Both the position numbers and the translations under genes were made by a program. A stretch of 55,748 nucleotides of DNA from Deltaproteobacteria bacterium (GTDB lineage Bacteria > Desulfobacterota > Desulfobacteria > Desulfobacterales > GCA-2748835), in contig PDTL01000027.1 of assembly GCA_002748835.1 (NCBI GenBank), positions 1-55,748 on the forward strand. The letters are read 5' to 3'. The stretch's first letter is position 1. The number at the start of each line of letters is the position of its first letter. This document shows positions 34,874 to 42,751 of the stretch, in pieces. Below the pieces are notes generated by a model, which was not told the origin of the DNA, ran no database searches, and worked only from the letters and a program-made list of their open reading frames with translations.

Positions 34874-35092
34874 TTACCCAAATTTATATTCGGTGGTTTC
34901 TCCGTATTCCAGTTCAGCGATGCCGATGAGCATCTCTTTGATAAGATCATAAGTTAAATCGGGGTTTTCCTCAGCACACTTTCCAATCCGAGCCCAATGC
35001 TCGATTTGTCCTGTCAATGATCGTTTATCGATTTTACTGAAAATTCTGGCTTCCCGAACTAATTCGTCAGTAATTCTTACTGCTGTTGTCAT
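34874..35092 (-). CDS. ParD-like antitoxin
   Basis: The 72-residue protein starts with a DNA-binding ribbon-helix-helix-like segment (AVRITDELVREARIFSKIDK, then RSLTGQIEHWARIGK), as in the ParD_like antitoxin family. The C-terminal half is acidic and would wrap the toxin. It is the first gene of the pair and is preceded by repeats and a TATAAT box that may form its autoregulated promoter. Confidence 0.75.
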   Translation of the reverse strand: MTTAVRITDELVREARIFSKIDKRSLTGQIEHWARIGKCAEENPDLTYDLIKEMLIGIAELEYGETTEYKFG

Positions 35093-35136
35093 GATAGCGC
35101 CTCCCTATTGTCTTCTTTCAGATATAGCAGAGCAAG

Positions 35137-35166
35137 TTGCATATTGCATTATAAAATTGCATATTG
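35137..35166 (-). promoter_or_regulatory. Candidate operator/promoter of the toxin-antitoxin pair
   Basis: TTGCATATTG occurs at 35137-35146 and 35157-35166, exactly 20 bases (about two helical turns) apart. A minus-strand TATAAT (35153-35148) lies between them, 55 bases before the antitoxin start. Paired sites on one face of the helix fit autoregulation by the antitoxin. Confidence 0.5.
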
Positions 35167-35206
35167 AATACATTTTGTGTCGTGAGAATCGCCCCCTGCT
35201 ATCCGC

Positions 35207-35974
35207 TCACCCGAAACTCTGGATCAGCGACCCCACAATCAGGTTCCACCCGTCGACCAGCACAAAAAGCATCAGCTTGAAGGGGAGGGAAATCATGACG
35301 GGCGGCAGCATCATCATCCCCATGGCCAGCAGCACACTGGCGGTCACCATGTCGATGATGAGAAACGGAATATAGATCACAAAGCCGATGATAAAGGCGG
35401 TCTGCAGCTCACTGATCACAAATGCCGGAATCAAAAGATCCAGTGGCACATCGTTTTTCGTTTCCGGGTGCGGACGTTTTGTGGCTTTTACAAACAGGGC
35501 GATATCCCGCTCCCGGGTATTTTTCAGCATAAACTCCCGAACCGGCCTCTTGGCTGCGGAAAAGGCGTCCTGATAAGAGAGTTCCCGCTCCAGATACGGA
35601 TTCAGGGCCGTGTCGTAAATTTCCTGCCAGACCGGTTTCATGATGAACACGGTGAGAAAGAGCGCCAGCCCCACGATTACCTGGTTGGGCGGCGATGACT
35701 GGGTCCCGATGGCCTGCCGCAGAAAATGAAACACCACCACCACCCGGGTAAACGACGTCATGAGCACCAGAATGGCCGGCGCCAGGGTGAGAAGGGTGAG
35801 CAGCCCGATAATCTCAAGGGCAATCACCACTTCATCCGGGTTCTGTGCCGCCTCAACGCCCAGCTGAATCGACGGAATGGGGAAAACGCCCGTCTGCGCA
35901 ATGGCAAGCGCCGGGCATCCGGCAATCCCGGCAGCCAGCAGCCACTGACTTCCCCTGCCCTTAGGGTTCCACAT
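35207..35974 (-). CDS. fliP: Flagellar export gate protein FliP
   Basis: FliP forms the pentameric core of the export channel. The 255-residue product has a cleavable signal peptide (LLAAGIAGCPALAIA), then the family segments LTLAPAILVLMTSFTRVVVV, LRQAIGTQSSPPNQVIVGLA, and VISELQTAFIIGFVIYIPFL, ending MISLPFKLMLFVLVDGWNL. ATG 35974 is chosen because GAGGAGA lies 7 bases before it; it overlaps fliO by 14 bases. An upstream start inside fliO would add 32 unrelated residues. Confidence 0.97.
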   Translation of the reverse strand: MWNPKGRGSQWLLAAGIAGCPALAIAQTGVFPIPSIQLGVEAAQNPDEVVIALEIIGLLTLLTLAPAILVLMTSFTRVVVVFHFLRQAIGTQSSPPNQVIVGLALFLTVFIMKPVWQEIYDTALNPYLERELSYQDAFSAAKRPVREFMLKNTRERDIALFVKATKRPHPETKNDVPLDLLIPAFVISELQTAFIIGFVIYIPFLIIDMVTASVLLAMGMMMLPPVMISLPFKLMLFVLVDGWNLIVGSLIQSFG

Positions 35975-36338
35975 CACCGGTCTCCTCTGCGGCGACCTCC
36001 GCAGCACGCAGCCGTTTCGGGAACAAGGCGCGTCCACCTGAGGCATCCGCGTCCGGAAGCGTCCGGTCAATAACCGCCAGCCGGGTCACGGACTGGGGGG
36101 TTACCCCGATCAGGATCTTTTCCCCGAGCACATCAATCAGAACCACCCGTTCCTTTGACGCCACATGGGCCGTGGAAAGCACCTTGATATACCCGCGCCC
36201 TCCCCACTGCCCAGTTTTTCCGGACATTTTTTTGACCAGCACCAGCACACCAACCAGAAGGCCCAGGACGATACAGAGCATACCGATACTTTTCACCATC
36301 AACATCCAGACATCGGGGGTCACACTTGCGCCTTCCAT
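35961..36338 (-). CDS. fliO: Flagellar biosynthesis protein FliO
   Basis: FliO helps FliP assemble. The 125-residue product has one membrane helix (MLCIVLGLLVGVLVLVKKM) followed by a beta-rich cytoplasmic domain with the conserved IKVLSTAHVASKERVVLIDV and EKILIGVTPQSVTRL segments. It sits between fliN and fliP, overlapping fliP. Confidence 0.93.
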   Translation of the reverse strand: MEGASVTPDVWMLMVKSIGMLCIVLGLLVGVLVLVKKMSGKTGQWGGRGYIKVLSTAHVASKERVVLIDVLGEKILIGVTPQSVTRLAVIDRTLPDADASGGRALFPKRLRAAEVAAEETGDVEP

Positions 36339-36391
36339 GACTCGTTCTCACTTTCCGGCCGCACGGCCGCGGGACACTGCAACCCGGCAGA

Positions 36392-36742
36392 TCAATCCCT
36401 CAGGCTCCGCACCCGCTCCATGGGGCTGATAATATCCGTGAGGCGAACACCAAATTTCTCGTTCACCACCACCACCTCGCCGCGGGCCACCAGTTTTCGG
36501 TTAATATAGATTTCCAGGGGTTCGCCGGCCAGTTTGTCCAGCTCCACGATGGATCCCTGACCCAGCTGGAGCAGGTCGTTGATCAGCATCCGGGACCGAC
36601 CCAACTCGACGGATAACTCTAGCGGAATATCGAGAATAAACTCGATATCATGGGGTTCCGGCACTTTCTCCTCAGCCCCTTCAGGCGCCTCGGCGGTTCC
36701 TGCTGCGTCCGCTTCCTGTGCTTCCCTTTCGTTTTCAGCCAT
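36392..36742 (-). CDS. fliN: Flagellar motor switch protein FliN
   Basis: FliN is the lower part of the cytoplasmic switch (C-ring). The 116-residue product has an acidic N-terminal tail and the SpoA/FliN domain (IEFILDIPLELSVELGRSRM, LLQLGQGSIVELDKLAGEP, VARGEVVVVNEKFGVRLTDI). It follows fliM by 6 bases. Confidence 0.97.
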   Translation of the reverse strand: MAENEREAQEADAAGTAEAPEGAEEKVPEPHDIEFILDIPLELSVELGRSRMLINDLLQLGQGSIVELDKLAGEPLEIYINRKLVARGEVVVVNEKFGVRLTDIISPMERVRSLRD

Positions 36743-36748
36743 CTGCCC

Positions 36749-37735
36749 TTATCCTTTTACGTAGTATTTATCCGCGATTTTCAAGGCCTGGAATCCCCGC
36801 TGCACCCCGGCAAATCCCCGAAACTTCACATGCCCTTCCACATACCCGACCAGCTGTTCATCCGCATCCTGGTCCAGCTGGATCACATCCCCCGGTTTCA
36901 GATACAACAGCCGTTCACCTGTAATTTCAGTAGTTCCCAGCTGGACCCGAAGCTCGATCTCCGAGTCATAGATGATTTCCGTGAGCCGTTTCTGCCAGGT
37001 GAAGTCGATTTCTTCGGCCTCCGCCTGAAAACCAGCGGACAATTTGCTCCGGATCGGCTCGATCATGGAATAGGGCAGGCAGATGATCAGGGTTCCGGCT
37101 GACTGTTCCAGTTCCACTTCAAACCGGGAAACAATGACCAGATCTTCAGGAAGCACGATAGCCGCGAACTGGGGATTCACTTCCGACCGCACCAGCGTCG
37201 CCTTGATGGGGTAGACCGGATGCCAGGCTTTCTCGATATCCTCCAGGCAGGCCATGACCACCTTCCGGACCATGGCTTCCTCGATGGCCGTAAAATCCCG
37301 ACCTTCGATGCGGGATTTCGCCGACCCTTTTCCGCCAAAAAACTGATCAATGAGATTGAATACTAACTGGCTTTCCAGCACCACCAGGGCGTGGCCGCGG
37401 AATGGATCCAGACGGCAGACATGGAGGCTGGTGGGAACCGGCAGAGAGCGTCCAAATTCGGAAAACTTCAGGGTGTCAAGGGATTCGGCGCTGATATCCA
37501 CATTGGTCCGCAGCAGGTTCGAAATACTGGTCCTTACCTCTCTGGCAAACCGTTCGTTGATGACTTCAAACGTGGGCATACGCCCCCGGATCACCTGTTG
37601 CTGGTTGCCAAAATCATAGATATCCAGACCATCGGCCTGGGCTGCAGTTGATGCTTCCGTTTCTGTCTCGATCTTTCCCGAACTTAAGCCCGAGAGCAGG
37701 CTGTCGACTTCTTCCTGGGATAATACGTCACTCAT
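36749..37735 (-). CDS. fliM: Flagellar motor switch protein FliM
   Basis: FliM is the switch protein that receives CheY-P. The 328-residue product begins MSDVLSQEEVDSLLSGL, the CheY-P docking peptide, followed by a linker, the CheC-like middle domain (FEVINERFAREVRTSISNLL, FGRSLPVPTSLHVCRLDPF) and the SpoA C-terminal domain (VQLGTTEITGERLLYLKPGD). Its docking peptide is the pattern repeated eight times in the protein at 25779-27098. It starts 3 bases after fliL ends. Confidence 0.98.
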   Translation of the reverse strand: MSDVLSQEEVDSLLSGLSSGKIETETEASTAAQADGLDIYDFGNQQQVIRGRMPTFEVINERFAREVRTSISNLLRTNVDISAESLDTLKFSEFGRSLPVPTSLHVCRLDPFRGHALVVLESQLVFNLIDQFFGGKGSAKSRIEGRDFTAIEEAMVRKVVMACLEDIEKAWHPVYPIKATLVRSEVNPQFAAIVLPEDLVIVSRFEVELEQSAGTLIICLPYSMIEPIRSKLSAGFQAEAEEIDFTWQKRLTEIIYDSEIELRVQLGTTEITGERLLYLKPGDVIQLDQDADEQLVGYVEGHVKFRGFAGVQRGFQALKIADKYYVKG

Positions 37736-37738
37736 AAA

Positions 37739-38302
37739 TCACCGTATCAAAAATTGGGTGAAATAAATGTTCCGGATCCTGCCATAGGAAAGGAGTCCGT
37801 TTATTTTCCGTATCAAGTCGTGCTTGAGCACTAGTTTATCTTCCATGGTCAGCAGATCACCTGAGGATTCCTGTATAAACTGCTGCATCACGGTTTCCCG
37901 GATATACGGCAGCATGTTCCGGATCTCATCGGCCGTTTCTGCCTGCATCATCTCCAGCGCCACTTCAAGGGTCAGCATTTTTTTGGCATCCGGATCCATC
38001 AGTTCAATGACAAACGGTTCCAGGGGAAACACATTCGCCTCAAGGGCCCGGTCCATCTCTGTTGTTTCCTGCAAAGGGACGTCCACATCCGCCGCATCCG
38101 CTTTTTTTTCAGCCGGCGCATTGATCTCTTCAGGCGTATCCTTGCCGCCGCCCATCAGATACCAGGCCCCACCGCCTGCCAGCACCAGGCAGGCCACCAG
38201 CAGCAGGAGTCCGATCAGCAGCCACTTCTTTTTCCCTTTTTCCGGCGCTGCTTCAGCAACCCCTTCCACAGGGGGCGATTTTGCTTTTTGCTTTTTTCCC
38301 AT
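37739..38302 (-). CDS. fliL: Flagellar basal-body-associated protein FliL
   Basis: FliL surrounds or supports the stator. The 187-residue product has a basic cytoplasmic start, a membrane helix (WLLIGLLLLVACLVLAGGG) and the periplasmic FliL domain (FPLEPFVIELMDPDAKKMLT, then LEVALEM, and ending RIRNIYFTQFLI). ATG 38302 is chosen: its ribosome site GGAGG lies in the last codons of the preceding motB remnant. It heads the fliL-M-N-O-P series. Confidence 0.95.
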   Translation of the reverse strand: MGKKQKAKSPPVEGVAEAAPEKGKKKWLLIGLLLLVACLVLAGGGAWYLMGGGKDTPEEINAPAEKKADAADVDVPLQETTEMDRALEANVFPLEPFVIELMDPDAKKMLTLEVALEMMQAETADEIRNMLPYIRETVMQQFIQESSGDLLTMEDKLVLKHDLIRKINGLLSYGRIRNIYFTQFLIR

Positions 38303-38303
38303 C

Positions 38304-38450
38304 CTATGCCTCCGGCACCTGCGGCGGTCTGAAAACAAATTCAACCCGCCGGTTCCGTGCGCGGTTTATCTCCGAATCATTGGGTTCAATGGGGCGTAAC
38401 GGCCCATACCCGAAGGTGGCCGGCTGCCGTCTGTCTAGATACTGGCGTAC
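38304..38450 (-). pseudogene. motB: MotB/OmpA C-terminal remnant
   Basis: About 48 codons in front of fliL encode RQYLDRRQPATFGYGPLRP and then IEPNDSEINRARNRRVEFVF, the last strand and helix of the OmpA/MotB peptidoglycan-binding domain (GYG, RP, N, NRRVE landmarks). The rest of motB and any motA are missing. No start of a full gene is present, and the remnant lies between a sigma-54 promoter and fliL. Its final codons provide the fliL ribosome binding site, which may explain why it persists. Confidence 0.75.
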
Positions 38451-38515
38451 ATGAAAAAGCGTCTTAACATTTCTACTGAAACGTTTTTCTGTATAGCATA
38501 TCATCTGAATTTTAA

Positions 38516-38530
38516 GCAAGCATTGTGCCA
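38516..38530 (-). promoter_or_regulatory. Sigma-54 promoter of the fliL-M-N-O-P operon
   Basis: The minus strand reads TGGCAC-N5-TTGC followed by T, a perfect match to the sigma-54 consensus. Transcription would begin near 38504, run through the motB remnant and enter fliL. Confidence 0.88.
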
Positions 38531-38804
38531 ATTGATCTTATTGAAACAGATCCGGCGCATGCGCTGGTTCCAGCGGATATATTACCGGTTTTCCCGCCGT
38601 ACACCGCGACGATATGCCCTGATTGCGCGTCAAAATAGTGACGCTTACCCTGTTGTGGCAATACGGTCTTGAAGATCTGCTTCGCACCTGATATAAACGC
38701 ATGCTTACAGGATGCCGGTGCAGTTACGGCAGCCGAGGGTACGGATTCCCATCCATTGGGATCTGTTTAAAAAGCGCGTTGAAACATTACCAAAAAGAGG
38801 GTCC
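38531..38804. other. Gene-poor spacer between divergent fliL promoter and DUF3859 gene
   Basis: About 270 bases without a recognisable gene. A 42-codon open stretch on the minus strand (38660-38535) and one on the plus strand have no family I recognise. The segment holds the likely sigma-54 activator region for fliL and a GCGCATGCGC palindrome near 38556. Confidence 0.4.
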
Positions 38805-39326
38805 ATGCCTAGCCGAAACCAAGCCACCCGACTGATCATCACTGCCGTCATGGCAGCCTTTTTTCCCGTTTGTGTCACAGCCGCAGAGGTTGAACACGTA
38901 GATATCTATGAATATGGTCTGTATGATACCGTCACCACAAAAATCGTCACTGACCCCAACGTTCCAGGCGGGGAAAGGCGGCTGGTCAAAAACCTGGTGC
39001 TTATCGAACAGACCGACAAAATCCCCATGATGATTTCCGATGTGGTTTTCGGATTCCGGTACCGCGTGAAAGGGACACCGGAAAAAGCAGAAATCCTGCT
39101 GGGCAGGAAACTCATCTATCCCGAACCCGGCAAGTGGGATCCGGATAATCAAAAATACATAAAAGACTATCTATACGGACTCAACACCAAAATCGGAGAC
39201 GACGGATTTACAGCAGTCAAGCTGACGGAAAAAATCGATCTGATCCCCGGTCCATGGAAGTTTCAACTCTGGTACAACGGCAAGCTCATGGCCGAAAAAA
39301 TCTTCACACTGGTGGAAAACGAATAA
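38805..39326 (+). CDS. Secreted DUF3859-like protein
   Basis: The 173-residue protein has a signal peptide (ATRLIITAVMAAFFPVCVTA) and a beta-rich domain starting EHVDIYEYGLYDTVTTKIV, with FGFRYRVKGTPEKAEILLGR in the middle and IDLIPGPWKFQLWYNGKLM near the end. That last part (PGxWxFxIxYxGK) is typical of DUF3859. The function of DUF3859 is unknown. It is alone on the plus strand between two minus-strand flagellar operons. ATG 38805 follows GAGGG; an earlier start at 38712 adds residues without a signal-like start. Confidence 0.75.
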   Translation: MPSRNQATRLIITAVMAAFFPVCVTAAEVEHVDIYEYGLYDTVTTKIVTDPNVPGGERRLVKNLVLIEQTDKIPMMISDVVFGFRYRVKGTPEKAEILLGRKLIYPEPGKWDPDNQKYIKDYLYGLNTKIGDDGFTAVKLTEKIDLIPGPWKFQLWYNGKLMAEKIFTLVENE

Positions 39327-39397
39327 CCGCCAATGCACCTGTGAACCCACTGTCAATGACAGCGGCTGTGAACCGGTTGTCACCTGAAAAAACGACG

Positions 39398-39431
39398 AAA
39401 GCGCCTGCAAAAAAAATGCAGGCGCTTTTTT
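39398..39431. terminator. Rho-independent terminator between DUF3859 gene and flgE
   Basis: AAAGCGCCTGCA (39398-39409) pairs with TGCAGGCGCTTT (39417-39428) and a T run follows on the plus strand; the preceding A residues give T on the minus strand. It serves the DUF3859 gene and probably also flgE on the opposite strand. Confidence 0.92.
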
Positions 39432-39482
39432 GTCAGCGTAAGCCGGCCGAGGTTCCCCGCCAAACGCTCCGTCTAGGGGATA

Positions 39483-41588
39483 TTACCGTTTCATCTGAAT
39501 GACGTCGCTGAGCATGCTGTCCACCGTGGTCACAATTTTGGAGTTGGCCTGGAAGCCGCGCTGGGTGGTGATCATGTCCACAAACTCATCTGCGATATCC
39601 ACATTTGACATTTCCAGCGAGTTGGGAGAGATGTTCCCCAGGCCGTTTTCACCGGGCCGGTTGGTGATGGCACTGCCGCTGTCACGGGTTTCACTGTAGA
39701 GGTTTCCCCCTTCCTTGTAAAGCCCCTGATTGTTCTGAAATCGTGCCAGGGCCACACGGAACAAGGGGATCAGCTGGCCGTTGGAGTAAATCCCGGTGAT
39801 TTCCCCGTCCGCAGATACGTCGACCCCCTGGAGGTCTCCGGCCCCGTAACCGTTGCCCGCCTGATAGATGGTGCTTGATTTGCGGGAATACTGGGTGGTG
39901 GACAGCGAATCGTTGATCCAGTCGGATCCGTCATACCGGGTACCGGCATCAAAGGCGATCTTCATCACGGTGGAATCGCTGCCACCGCCCAGAAAGTCCG
40001 CTTCCAGTTCATAAAAGCCGTTGGTATTCACATCATCGGTGGTCAGGGTTTCCCAGGCCGTGGAGCCCTGGATGCCAAAGGTGATGGAGCCGGGCGTCAC
40101 GGAAAGGGATTCTTCGAAATCAAACTTGATGTCAACGGTACCGTCTGCATTCAGATCAATAGAGAGACTGTCCTTGTCTCCGGTGATGGTTGCGCTGGCA
40201 TCCACGTAAGCGGTGGCAGCATTATAAGCGGCTGGCAGATTGGCGATGGTCCAGTTTCCGGCCCCGTCCCAGTTCAGCTGAAAATCATCCCCTGCCGCCG
40301 TGCTTCTCAACATGGCACCGGGATTCGGCACACGCATGGTGGTGTTGTCCGCTTCCACGCCATTGTTGCCGGCGGTACGATCGTAAGTGAGATCCAGCAC
40401 TCTCTGCACATGAATGTCCACCGGGTCATTGATGTCAAAAAGGATCTGATCCCCGTCAATGGCATCCGTGTCAAACTTGATCTCCAGATCCATGGAACCA
40501 TCGTCATTCAGATCAATCTGAACCGTGGACTGGTCACTTGCCAGTACGGTTGCCGTGGGAGGCCCCGCATTGTAGGCAGCCGGCACATCGACATTTCCGT
40601 CACCGTCCAGGTCGGCAAAATTCCAGGAATTGGTGGCGCCGTTATACTGAAGCCCGAAGTTGTACCCGTCTGAAGGGATGGCGTCGTTATTCAGGATATT
40701 AAAGGTAATCCCCTCCTGATTGATCCCGGTGGCCACGGGTGCACGGACATTTCCGATCCGCCCGGTAAACCGGCTCATGGTCATGTCTGAAATCGAGCCG
40801 TTGCTGTTGAAGGTGAAGGTTCCCTGGGCCAGCAGGCCGAGCCCTGCGGTCTCCTGCACCTGGTTCCGCATATCTTCGGTCGGGTTGCAGCAGACCATGT
40901 ACTCCCACTTGTTGTCCTCCTTCTTGTCGTAGTAGACCGTGAGATCATGGGTGCTGCCCAGGGAGTCGTAGACCTTGACCACGGTCTGGTACTCATATCC
41001 GTTAGCGCTGATCTGGGTATCTTCTGCCAGCCCGTCCCAGGTATTGGTCAATACTTCAGCCAGACTGTTCATCGTGGCATCCAGGTTGGTGATCACGGAC
41101 ATCTCGTCTGTTGCCTTGGGCGGCGAGGTAAACGAACGGAGCAGGATATCGCTCACCGAACCAATGTCATCCCCGGTTTCCTCGTCAAGCAGCCACCCCT
41201 GAACGATATACCCTTCCGGGTTGACCAGATAGCCGTCTTTGTCAAAATTGAAGTTGCCGGCACGGGTATAATAGTTGCGCTCGGTTCCGTCCTGGCGCAC
41301 CACAAAAAAACCATCTCCGCCGATGGACAGGTCTGTGGCGTTCCCTGTGGACTCGAATGAACCCTGGATAAAAGACACATCCACACTGCCCATGGCCATC
41401 CCCCGACCCACCTGTGCGGAGCCGGACTGGGTTGCCACCGACTGGGAGAGCAGGTCGGCAAAGGTGTACCGGTTTCCCTTGAATCCCACTGTGTTGACGT
41501 TGGAAATATTATCGCCAATGACCTGCATGGCGTTACCCAGGTTTTTCAAACCGCTTGTACCTGTAAAGAGTGAACTTGTCAGTGACAT
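39483..41588 (-). CDS. flgE: Large flagellar hook protein FlgE
   Basis: FlgE polymerises into the hook. The start MSLTSSLFTGTSGLKNLGNA and NISNVNTVGFKGNRYTFADL, the FFVVRQDG beta motif and the end SNVDIADEFVDMITTQRGFQ are diagnostic. It is 701 residues, against about 400-450 in enterics; similar large hooks occur elsewhere. The extra part holds two copies of a module with a DxNxDGxxD calcium-loop-like motif (encoded near 40410-40670 and 40060-40290). It is the last gene after fliK-flgD. Confidence 0.97.
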   Translation of the reverse strand: MSLTSSLFTGTSGLKNLGNAMQVIGDNISNVNTVGFKGNRYTFADLLSQSVATQSGSAQVGRGMAMGSVDVSFIQGSFESTGNATDLSIGGDGFFVVRQDGTERNYYTRAGNFNFDKDGYLVNPEGYIVQGWLLDEETGDDIGSVSDILLRSFTSPPKATDEMSVITNLDATMNSLAEVLTNTWDGLAEDTQISANGYEYQTVVKVYDSLGSTHDLTVYYDKKEDNKWEYMVCCNPTEDMRNQVQETAGLGLLAQGTFTFNSNGSISDMTMSRFTGRIGNVRAPVATGINQEGITFNILNNDAIPSDGYNFGLQYNGATNSWNFADLDGDGNVDVPAAYNAGPPTATVLASDQSTVQIDLNDDGSMDLEIKFDTDAIDGDQILFDINDPVDIHVQRVLDLTYDRTAGNNGVEADNTTMRVPNPGAMLRSTAAGDDFQLNWDGAGNWTIANLPAAYNAATAYVDASATITGDKDSLSIDLNADGTVDIKFDFEESLSVTPGSITFGIQGSTAWETLTTDDVNTNGFYELEADFLGGGSDSTVMKIAFDAGTRYDGSDWINDSLSTTQYSRKSSTIYQAGNGYGAGDLQGVDVSADGEITGIYSNGQLIPLFRVALARFQNNQGLYKEGGNLYSETRDSGSAITNRPGENGLGNISPNSLEMSNVDIADEFVDMITTQRGFQANSKIVTTVDSMLSDVIQMKR

Positions 41589-41622
41589 AGTGACCTCCTG
41601 CTTTTGTTTCCGGTTGAACCGG

Positions 41623-42723
41623 TTATTGACGAATCCCTGTAATGGCAGCCGGATAAATCAGGGTTTCCCCCATGGTCAGATAACCGATGCCGTCAACATA
41701 CGCGACGCCGTCGATCTCGCCTGTCAGGCTTCGATCAGCATACGCCCCTTGGCTCAGGACCTGATAACTGTAGACGCCGTCAGGAACCGGTGCTCCCGTA
41801 TCATCCTGTCCGTCCCATCCCACAACCTGCGCCCCTTCATCCAATGTGCCTGCATCGATGGTGCGCACCAACTGGCCGTCCATGGTAAAGATCTGAACCT
41901 GCACCAGGTCGGTGTCGGCCAGTGTAAATGCGATTTCACCGTACAGGGTGCCGCCGTCCTTGAGCTGCAGCACGTTGGTGGCGGCATCCACCTCTTTCCC
42001 GATATAATTCAGCAGATCGGTGGTATCCAAGGCTGAGACCGAAGTAGCTTCCCAGACCTTGAGCACATCTTCAGGCCTTAAGAACACATCGCCGACCTGA
42101 ATGTAGTCCCCGTTTCCGTCACGGATCACGGCGTCCACACGGCCGCTGATCGTTGTATCCAGTGGCAGGTATTCTCCGCTGCCAGTGTTGCCCCGGGCCA
42201 CATAGGTATAACTGCCGTCGAGCACCCCGCTGCCATCCGTACCCATACCATCCCACTCGATTGCATGGGTACCGGCTGTTTTCTGCCCCGGATACAGGGT
42301 TCTGACCTCCTGGCCTGCCTTGTCATAGATCGTAATGATCACATCCGACGCCGCTTCCAGGCTATAGAATCCGCCCACGGCTTCTCCGTCGGTCACTTCG
42401 ATGGAATTGACCGCACCGAGAATGTTTTTCCCAATATAGTCGTTCACATTCTCGTCACCCTGATGCTGCAGTTCTGTGAGCATCGAGGCCAGGGTGTCGT
42501 TGGTGTTGAACTGGGCTTCCAGCTGGGAAAACTGGGCCAGCTGGGCCGTAAAATCAGTACCGTCCATGGGATTGAGCGGGTCCTGATTCTGCAGCTGGGC
42601 CACCAGCATGGTGAGAAACGCCTCACGGCCCAGGGGATCTTTTTCTTCTGAAGCCAGCGCATCCTGATAGCTGTTGGATATGGCTGTCAGAGAGGGGTTG
42701 TATCCGGTTGACGATACGGTCAT
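41623..42723 (-). CDS. flgD: Hook-capping protein FlgD with duplicated tudor/Ig module
   Basis: FlgD caps the growing hook. The N-terminal 90 residues are the conserved export and assembly part (FLTMLVAQLQNQDPLNPMDG and LAQFSQLEAQFNTN). Then the FlgD tudor/Ig unit occurs twice: copy 1 at 96-225 (YIGKNILG, GQEVRTLYPG, WDGMGTDG, DGSYTYV) and copy 2 at 240-365 (YIGKEVDA, GQLVRTIDAG, WDGQDDTG, DGVYSYQV). At 366 residues it is about 140 longer than usual. It lies between fliK and flgE. Confidence 0.95.
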   Translation of the reverse strand: MTVSSTGYNPSLTAISNSYQDALASEEKDPLGREAFLTMLVAQLQNQDPLNPMDGTDFTAQLAQFSQLEAQFNTNDTLASMLTELQHQGDENVNDYIGKNILGAVNSIEVTDGEAVGGFYSLEAASDVIITIYDKAGQEVRTLYPGQKTAGTHAIEWDGMGTDGSGVLDGSYTYVARGNTGSGEYLPLDTTISGRVDAVIRDGNGDYIQVGDVFLRPEDVLKVWEATSVSALDTTDLLNYIGKEVDAATNVLQLKDGGTLYGEIAFTLADTDLVQVQIFTMDGQLVRTIDAGTLDEGAQVVGWDGQDDTGAPVPDGVYSYQVLSQGAYADRSLTGEIDGVAYVDGIGYLTMGETLIYPAAITGIRQ

Positions 42724-42751
42724 GGTTTGTGTCTCCTAGACGGGGTTAACC

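Noticed and set aside
34586..35092. The AT-rich pair as a phage or integron fragment
   Set aside because: No integrase, att-like repeats or attC-like structure seen nearby; a simple toxin-antitoxin pair explains it.
38451..38672. A 73-codon plus-strand open frame in the fliL/DUF3859 spacer
   Set aside because: No recognisable family, no good ribosome site, odd composition; it also crosses the sigma-54 promoter and the motB remnant boundary.
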